Positions 57,721 to 64,000 of a stretch of 64,000 bases of DNA are shown here, in pieces; positions within the stretch are counted from its first letter, which is position 1, and each line of letters opens with the position of its first letter. A program made the translations under genes and the position numbers. Origin of the DNA: Calendula officinalis (lineage: Eukaryota > Streptophyta > Magnoliopsida > Asterales > Asteraceae); NCBI GenBank assembly GCA_963853835.1, contig OY970835.1, positions 38,204,047 through 38,268,046 of the forward strand. Direction: 5' to 3'. The notes beneath the pieces were generated by a model. The model searched no databases, was not told where the DNA came from, and saw nothing but the letters and a program-made list of their open reading frames with translations.

Positions 57721-58033
57721 CTTCCTCCGTATCAAAATAAGTGACACACTTTCCATTTTGGGGTGTATCAAAATAAATGACACACTTTGAAAACTTTCCT
57801 TATTTGGTAAAAATAGTGGGACCCATACTCACTAACTATCCACTTTAATAAATTGAAATTACCCTTATACCCTTACTTTTACTTTTAAAACTCATTAATA
57901 TCACTTTATTCAAGAAAAGTGGGACCCATTCTCCACTAACTATGTACTTTAATCTATTTTAACCTCTACTTTAATCTTTTACCTCAAAAAATGTGTAAGC
58001 CAATTTGTGTCACTTATTTTGATACGGATGAAG
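57721..58033. mobile_element. Stowaway-like MITE, family A copy 7
   Basis: TA-flanked; CTTCCTCCGTATCAAAATAA and 'ttattttgatacggatgaag'. Confidence 0.85.
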
Positions 58034-58780
58034 TATATATTGAGCAACATGCAAGTGGTTGATACTATGTGGCTAGTTTTCAAGTCAATTATAAAATTAT
58101 TTATCTTTAAACAATAAAAAAAATTCAATTAAATATTTTGTTTCCAAGTATTAAACATTATTTATTATTTCTATTTAAAAAGGTATTCATGTTAAATTAT
58201 AAGGGATATATAGAGTGACTAAGCTTATGCTCATGATGTATGTGACAAAATAATTGTTGTGACTATTTTTGAACCTCACCTGATCATCTAAGAAATATTT
58301 AACCATAGAAAAATCAAACTCGTTACTTTTAGGAAATTTCGCTGAAAACTTTACCAAGTATTAAATGTCACAATATATAAATTTGGATAGAAGTTACTAT
58401 CAAGTGTAGGAGTGAAGTCCAATAACAAGTGGTGTTTATGTATGAGAAAAAGTAGTGGTTGTTGTTGCTTTGGTGCATAAATAATTGGCCAAATATGGTG
58501 ATTAGGCCACGTGATTCGTTGGTCCATGGACCCCTACCTTCATTGTCACACTTTAACAAAATATATGCGAATGTAATAAAACATGACATATACTGTTAAC
58601 GGCAAGTAGCCCAGTTGATAATTCGTAATAAGCATAATAATATCAATGCTTCAAAACTCTACCTTCATAACCACAATCGTTGAGTGAGTTAGGTATGCCT
58701 CACATTATAAATACACAGCCAATTGTGAGCTGATTTGAATTACCTTTTATCAAGCTTTTTATACACATGTTAACTATATA
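58034..58780. other. Intergenic, nothing recognised
   Basis: AT-rich spacer between two family A MITEs. No gene or structured repeat seen. Confidence 0.45.
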
Positions 58781-59093
58781 CTTCCTCCGATTTAAAATAA
58801 GTGATACATTGTTGATTTCACAGTTTTGGAGGCAAAATATGATAATGATAATTAAATTAGATTAATTGGATGGTTAGTGGGGAATGGGTCCCACAAATTT
58901 TGAATAAAGTGAGGTTAATGATATTTAAAAGTAAAAGTAAGGGTAAAAATGTCATTTCACTTTATTAAAGTTGATAGTTAGTGGGTATGGGTCCCATCAC
59001 TTTTTACCAAATAAGGTAAGTTTTCAAAGTGTATCACTTATTTTGATACACCCAAATATGAAAAGTGTATCACTTATTTTAAATCGGAGGAAG
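58781..59093. mobile_element. Stowaway-like MITE, family A copy 8 (reverse)
   Basis: TA-flanked; CTTCCTCCGATTTAAAATAA at both ends as inverted repeats. It is very close to copy 2 when inverted, including 'ggttagtgggga' and 'gggtcccaca'. Confidence 0.88.
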
Positions 59094-60760
59094 TACGTGT
59101 TACTGATAAGTCTACCACACTTTGCTATCGTCTTTTCATAAAGATTAAACAAATATATATTCAACTAGATAGTGTTATTTTGATCAATATTTTGATTATC
59201 TTTTTTTTTTTTTTTTTTTTTTGTGGGGGATTGAAACTGAATAACGATTCGAGATAGTTTTATTTGGAAACCGTAATAATATATGTATACTAAAATTTAC
59301 TTTAAAATAGTATAAAAACGAAGCAATAAACAATAGCTTAAACTAATATTTTTTTTGCTCCAAGCACACTAAATTTCAACATCACATTATTTTTATTAAC
59401 TTAAAGTAGTTTAATGAAATGAAACATGAAAGAATATATATTATATAAAAGTGAATAGCGTTACACTAAATTTAGTGTAATTTAACACTTCTTTTTATTA
59501 CACTGAAATAGTTTAGTGTTTAGTGTACACATTTAAAAGAGGTTTTAAGGTATATTTTACACTAAAATAATGCAGTGACAATCAACGGTCTAGCTAGTGT
59601 CGCCAAACGACATATTATTGAGTCTATATGTGTATTAAGTGTCAAGTTCTATTATGCATAAACATAATTAACTTTTTTTAATGATCATGTTCCATGGATG
59701 GGAAAGGTTTGCATATACCATACGGAGTGCATGGCTCTTTGTAGGGACACGTAATGTGATTTGTGTGAAAACTTAATAAATTGATCAATCAATAAGTTTA
59801 AAGAGGCTTGAGCTCACCATCTAGGGTTATAGAAATTCACTAATATCATTAAATAACAACCATTTTGCTGGATTATGTAAATTAATTGTGTTATAAGTGT
59901 CGGATATCATAGTTACAAACAAATTAGTGTATGTGTGACACAATAGCGTAATTTGGACCACATCCATAATGACGATTGATGTATTGTTATGTGGATTATA
60001 TTGAAGGTTCGAAAATGGGTTATATTGGACCACCAACAAAAGTCCGACCTAATCCTATATGTTCAAACTAACTTCGTTAGAGTGCTAAAAATATCTATTA
60101 GAGATCGGGTTTTATTGAATGTTTAGAAATTCATGTTTTTAAATTGAATCGGCCGATACTTTTAAAAAAATGGACGAGATTATAATACTATTAAGCATTT
60201 TTGATAAATTAATTATGTAAAAGTTATATAAATAACAAAAAAACCTAAAAGTTACAAAACAAATATTAACAAATTTTAAAAATTCTAAATATTAATTTAC
60301 AACAAAATTCAACAATTTTAAATTTAAAATATATTTAAGATTATATCAAATACTGAACATTTAATTAACTAGAATTATAGTATTTTAAACTTCAAATATA
60401 AAAAATAAAATAAAGCTTCGAACAATAAAATTTATAAGTGATGCCAAATATTCACCTTAATAAAAAATTAAGATTAAATTTTTTTTTTTTTTGACAAATG
60501 AATAAGGCAAAATAAAAAATGTAAAAGAAACTAAATACCATAGTAGATTAGCATGATTGTTAAAAAGATAAAATAAAAACTATTTTTTTTAGAAAATGTT
60601 TAAAAAACACCACGGATTTGGCAAAAATTCTACATTAGATCAGTCCTAAAATGTAAAAAGAAAAATTCAGTAGTTCTCTTCTCTAGAAGAATCTAAAACT
60701 ATTGAGGGTATTTTTGTAATTTCTTATAATAGGACATAGATGCCTACACATCATAAACAT
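59094..60760. other. Intergenic, nothing recognised except low-complexity tracts
   Basis: It contains a T-tract (about 59196-59222) and short inverted motifs 'acactaaatttagtgtaatt' around 59462-59535. The remainder is AT-rich with no coding similarity. Confidence 0.4.
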
Positions 60761-60771
60761 CTTCATCCCTT

Positions 60772-60777
60772 TATAAA
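60772..60777 (+). promoter_or_regulatory. TATA box of the DUF1685 gene
   Basis: TATAAA stands 41 bp upstream of the chosen start codon (first T at 60772, ATG at 60818). A TATA element at this place argues that the ATG at 60740 lies upstream of transcription and that translation starts at 60818. Confidence 0.55.
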
Positions 60778-60817
60778 CCCCTTCCAAGCAACAACTTCAC
60801 ATAAACAATCCAAAAAA

Positions 60818-61795
60818 ATGGAAGCCACTTCTTACGAATCAAAATCAACATTCTCCAAACCCCCATTTCAAGAATCTCAAGATCCAGATGTACAATCGTC
60901 AAACCAATCATTCAATTACGAAACCGGATCTGGGTTCTTCAAGAACGACGATTCGTGGTCGAAACCCCAAATCAATCGAAAGAAAAATCAAGTCTTTCTT
61001 GAAGGGTATGTTGAGACATCCGATGAAGAAGAATTGGTCAGAGCTAAGAGTTTGACTGATGATGATCTTGAAGAACTTAAAGGGTGTTTGGATTTAGGGT
61101 TTGGTTTCAGTTACGATGAAATCCCGGAGCTCTGTAGTACGTTGCCGGCGTTGGAATTGTGTTATTCGATGAGCCAGAAGTTTCTTGATGAGCAACAGAA
61201 GTCGCCGGAATGTTCGTCGGCGGTGAGTGAATCATCTTCGCCGGCGTCAGGTGGTAAAGCTAATTGGAAGTTTTCTAGTCCCGGTGAGTACTTTGAAAAA
61301 ATTGAACATGTATTTGTTTTCTTCATATTATTATTACTTTTAGATATTATTACTGAAGATTTAAAAATGGAGATAATTAATTAACCTAATTAATTCTGCT
61401 CTAATGAATTATATTTGGGATTTTTAAAGTTAGTGTGATCGTATCAGTTAGTTATTTTGAAATTGACAATCGACAGGAAAATTTACAACTTTTAATGCAT
61501 GATGTACAAGTTACTTAGAATTTAGGAATTTACTCTTTTACATGCACAGATTAGTGGTAATTTTTGGGTTATTTGTAAATTAAAGTTATTGTTTTTGCAA
61601 TATTACAAAAATGAAGACCAAAGCATTTTAATTGAGTGATTTTAGACAGTTTAAATGGTTAGTGTAAACTATAGTTTAACATGAGTTGACTTAAACTTTG
61701 ACTTAATATGTGCAGGTGATGATCCTGAAGATGTGAAAGCAAGACTGAAATTTTGGGCACAAGCAGTTGCTTGCACAGTCAAATTATGCAGCTGA
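60818..61795 (+). CDS. DUF1685 family protein
   Basis: Two exons, 60818-61283 and 61716-61795, join in phase (g|gt) to about 181 residues. The start at 60818 ('MEATSYESKSTFSKPP') is chosen over the upstream in-frame ATG at 60740 because a TATA box lies between them. The conserved DUF1685 core is plain: 'SLTDDDLEELKGCLDLGFGF' followed by 'SYDEIPELCSTLPALELCYS', and the C-terminal 'DDPEDVKARLKFWAQAVACT' with 'VKLCS'. The rest is polar and serine-rich with low complexity ('SSAVSESSSPASGG'). DUF1685 proteins are plant-specific and have no established biochemical role that I know of. No signal peptide or membrane segment is seen. Confidence 0.92.
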
Positions 61796-62117
61796 AAGGA
61801 ACCCATAAAAAATGTTGACTTGTATATTATATTGGCGTTGACCATTAACAAAATCTGGAAATTGGGTCGAAATAATGACTTTGAACTAGATCATCGAAAT
61901 ATATATAAGGATATGGAGTTGTGATGGTGGTTCTTGAGGTGTTGTAAATTTGTAATCTAAGCAAGAAAACGAGGATTGGGGAGTTTGGTAGGATTATGTA
62001 CATTTATGTATATTGTAAATTATGATGAATAAAACTCATGGGACATAATAAGTTAAGAGAGTTTATTATGTGTATTGTAAATTATGATGAATAAAACTCC
62101 TGGGATATAATAAGTTA

Positions 62118-62561
62118 TGGAATTGATTTCTACACCACAACTTTTAATGCCTACATCATACTACTTCCTCCGTTTCAAAATAAGTTATACACTTCCATTT
62201 TTGGGTGTTTCAAAATAAGTGATACACTTAGAAACTTCCTTCATTTGGTAAAATATAGTGGGACTCATACCCATTAACTATCTCCTTTAATAAAATGAAA
62301 TTAATCATTTACCCTTACTTTTATTTTTAAACATCATCAAACTCACTTTAATCATAATATGTGGGACCCCTCACTCACTAACTATCAAATTTAATCTAAT
62401 TTAACCTTCATTACAATCTTTTGCCTCAAAAAATGTGAAAGCTAATTTGTATCACTTATTTTGAAACGGAGGAAGTATATTAGTTTGACAGCTAATTGTA
62501 CAATCCAACTAAGCAATGTTTGTGGTATATGCAATAAAAGTTGTGGTGTAAAAATCACCCC
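62118..62561. mobile_element. Family C fold-back element carrying a nested Stowaway-like MITE
   Basis: The left end has 'gatttctacaccacaacttt' and the right end the inverse 'aaaagttgtggtgtaaaaat' then 'cacccc'. Direct repeats taataagtta flank it (62108-62117 and 62562-62571). Most of its length is the family A MITE at 62164-62475, so the host element itself is only about 130 bp. Similar ends appear at 24749-24880. Confidence 0.7.
62164..62475. mobile_element. Stowaway-like MITE, family A copy 9
   Basis: TA-flanked; CTTCCTCCGTTTCAAAATAA and 'ttattttgaaacggaggaag'. Nested in the family C element. Confidence 0.88.
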
Positions 62562-62571
62562 TAATAAGTTA

Positions 62572-63241
62572 AGAGAGTTTATTATGTATATTGTAAATTA
62601 TGATGAGTAAAACTCATGATGAATAAAACTCATGGGATAATAAGTTAAAAGAGTTTATTATCTATTTTGCTAAACCGATCTGATTGATGGTGATTTTTCA
62701 AAATTGATAACGAATCGATTACATGTTCTTGGTTTCGGTTTTGATTTTTCAGCCCATATGTTCACCCCTATCCGAGGACTTGACTGAAACCTATATGACG
62801 AAATTGAAAATAAAAAAATTATAAAACCTAAAGGCTAAAACTGTATGGATTACATGTTTTTGGTTTTTGTTTCGGTTCGGTATTTAATTTGATTTTTTCA
62901 GCTTAAATGCTCATCCCTTCTCTTGAGCCAAACTGAACCGAACCGGTATGATTCTCAATATTAATTTTCATGCAAACTCGGTTTTCAGTCCCGTATAAAA
63001 CTTAGAAAAACCTAAAAAAGTCAGAAATTCCTGATTCTCAATTTGGTCCAAGAAGTCATTGAATCAGTCCTTAGTTGACAAGTTTTCTTGTTTTCATGCT
63101 CACGTTTTCAAAGAAATATGAAACGTAAGCAAATAGAAGTTAAGATTGTTTGTGTTTGTTGACTAACATGCTAAATGAGCACAAGCAAACATAAACGAGC
63201 AGGCAGACAAACGGAACATTTCATCATATGATAGTAAAACT
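62572..63241. other. Intergenic with truncated repeat ends
   Basis: The pieces 62690-62770 ('ttcttggtttcggttttgat...', 'atgttcacccct') and 62850-62920 ('tttcggttcggta', 'aaatgctcatccct') look like two truncated right halves of the repeat at 54649-54808. No gene is seen. Confidence 0.4.
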
Positions 63242-63796
63242 TAGGGCTGTCGAAAATAACCGAAACCCGTTCTACCCGCCCGACCCGTTTCGAATTTGGG
63301 TAGAACGGGTCGGGTAGTTCGGGTATCGGGTAGAAATATTTGGGTATCGGGTAACCCGAAAATAAAGCGGTTCGGGTATAAGGTAATTTTCAAGTGGACG
63401 GTTATACCCGAATACCCGAATGTTTTTAAAAGGCTTTATTTAAAGGTAAGATATTATGATTATATAAATAAAATACGATCGTTATACTTGTAATTCATTA
63501 ATTTCATATAAAAGTCAAACGATAAAGCCCAATGTTGGTTGGAATTTGATATAATTACGGACAAAGATGGTGTATTGAGATCATAATATAAACGTTGTGG
63601 TTGTCGGCAATACAACTATGTCAATTCTCGGGTATTAGTGGATATACCCGTATCCGACCCATTACCCGAACTACCCATACCCAAATACCCGAATTTAATA
63701 TGGGTTGGGTATTGGTTATTTTTTATATTTGTAAAAACCCGAACCACCCGACCCGAACTACCCGATACCCGAAAAATATACCCGATCAACACCCCT
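63242..63796. mobile_element. MULE-like fold-back element with 9-bp target duplication
   Basis: It starts TAGGGCTGTCG and ends CGATCAACACCCCT, with the exact direct repeat agtaaaact on both sides (63233-63241 and 63797-63805). Arms consist of 'acccgaa'/'ttcgggt' motifs in both orientations around an AT-rich core. Open frames inside, such as 63296-63493 and 63638-63976, are translations of these motifs and are not considered genes. Confidence 0.75.
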
Positions 63797-63874
63797 AGTA
63801 AAACTAACATCAACTTGTATAATGTTTTAATAATAATACACATAAATCATAAGTATCATCTAAAACACTACAAG

Positions 63875-64000
63875 TTAATCATATTTGTGGCGTTTGTGAG
63901 ACCGTTGTTCCCTCTCACTAGAACGTATCCTATGAGATCGATAATCATGTTTACGGGAATCTCTACTTTTTCTTGAGTTGTCATCATATCGATGATGATC
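63875..64000 (-). CDS. C-terminal end of an RS/charged-rich protein (partial)
   Basis: On the minus strand the frame is open from the right edge for 41 codons and ends with TAA at 63875-63877. The residues alternate Arg/Lys/His with Ser and acidic residues ('DHHRYDDNSRKSRDSRKHDY', then 'RSHRIRSSEREQRSHKRHKY'). Such tails are typical of nuclear RNA-processing proteins with RS-like domains. The fold and family cannot be told from the tail. It could also be chance low-complexity sequence, but the reading frame is clean and codon composition differs from the AT-rich surroundings. Confidence 0.55.
   Translation of the reverse strand, partial: DHHRYDDNSRKSRDSRKHDYRSHRIRSSEREQRSHKRHKYD

Larger units (their letters stand above)
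61990..62660. repeat. Duplicated 3'-flank motif split by nested insertions
   Basis: A roughly 66-bp unit ('attgtaaattatgatgaata', 'aaactcatggga', 'taataagttaagagagttta') occurs at about 62012-62065, 62075-62117 and again at 62562-62655. The second unit is interrupted by the element at 62118-62561. Confidence 0.65.

Noticed and set aside
63296..63976. Several overlapping open frames on both strands
   Set aside because: They are translations of the 'acccgaa' fold-back element; composition is repetitive and the frames cross its ends.
1..64000. CRISPR array, operons or bacterial-type system
   Set aside because: The window is plant nuclear DNA with spliced genes; none of the repeats has direct-repeat/spacer spacing of a CRISPR array.

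Overview
The window reads as plant nuclear DNA. It is AT-rich, with intron-rich genes carrying GT-AG borders, short microsatellites, dense MITEs, Helitron-like units and fragments of LTR retrotransposons. The protein families (PIN auxin carrier, ROP-interactive CRIB protein, TPD1-like cysteine-rich protein, plant aspartic protease, LRR receptor kinase, ARIADNE ligase, DUF1685) point to a eudicot. The many 'gacccgtttgaccc' intron repeats remind me of Asteraceae, but that is an impression only.

Layout. A FAM135/DUF676-type putative serine esterase runs off the left edge on the minus strand (392-2812). A GC-rich fold-back element follows, then gene-poor DNA. A broken PIN auxin-efflux gene lies at 6910-10478; it has a duplicated start region, a frameshift, a stop codon, intron tandem repeats and a hAT-like MITE in an intron. 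A two-exon RIC gene lies at 13002-13873. A ten-exon aspartic protease gene (14890-18645) converges with a two-exon TPD1-like gene (18791-19278). A decayed Ty1/copia element (about 19985-24226) carries a 2.2 kb solo LTR in its gag. Beyond it, 25.1-26.6 kb holds truncated copies of the WD40 gene's last exon and of the TPD1-like first exon. The intact nine-exon WD40-repeat gene is at 28121-30318.

From 30528 to 38797 three Helitron-like units sit head to tail. They carry fragments of host genes, including a recognisable piece of an alpha-glucan phosphorylase gene. Next come a kinase-dead-type LRR receptor-like kinase (41708-45087) and, convergent with it, a 15-exon ARIADNE RBR E3 ligase (46490-50590). 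A long gene-poor stretch follows, holding an inositol-transporter relic and more MITEs. A DUF1685 gene is at 60818-61795, and the last 42 codons of an RS-rich protein enter from the right edge on the minus strand.

The genes are independent plant loci and do not form a pathway or cluster. The strongest non-routine signals are the abutting Helitron-like units with captured host-gene pieces, the staged decay of the PIN gene, the paired gene-fragment duplications at 25-26.6 kb, the nested insertions, and a nine-member Stowaway-like MITE family. I found no CRISPR array, rRNA gene, confident tRNA gene or evident new biochemical system. All exon borders were set by eye from splice dinucleotides, reading phase and remembered family sequences.
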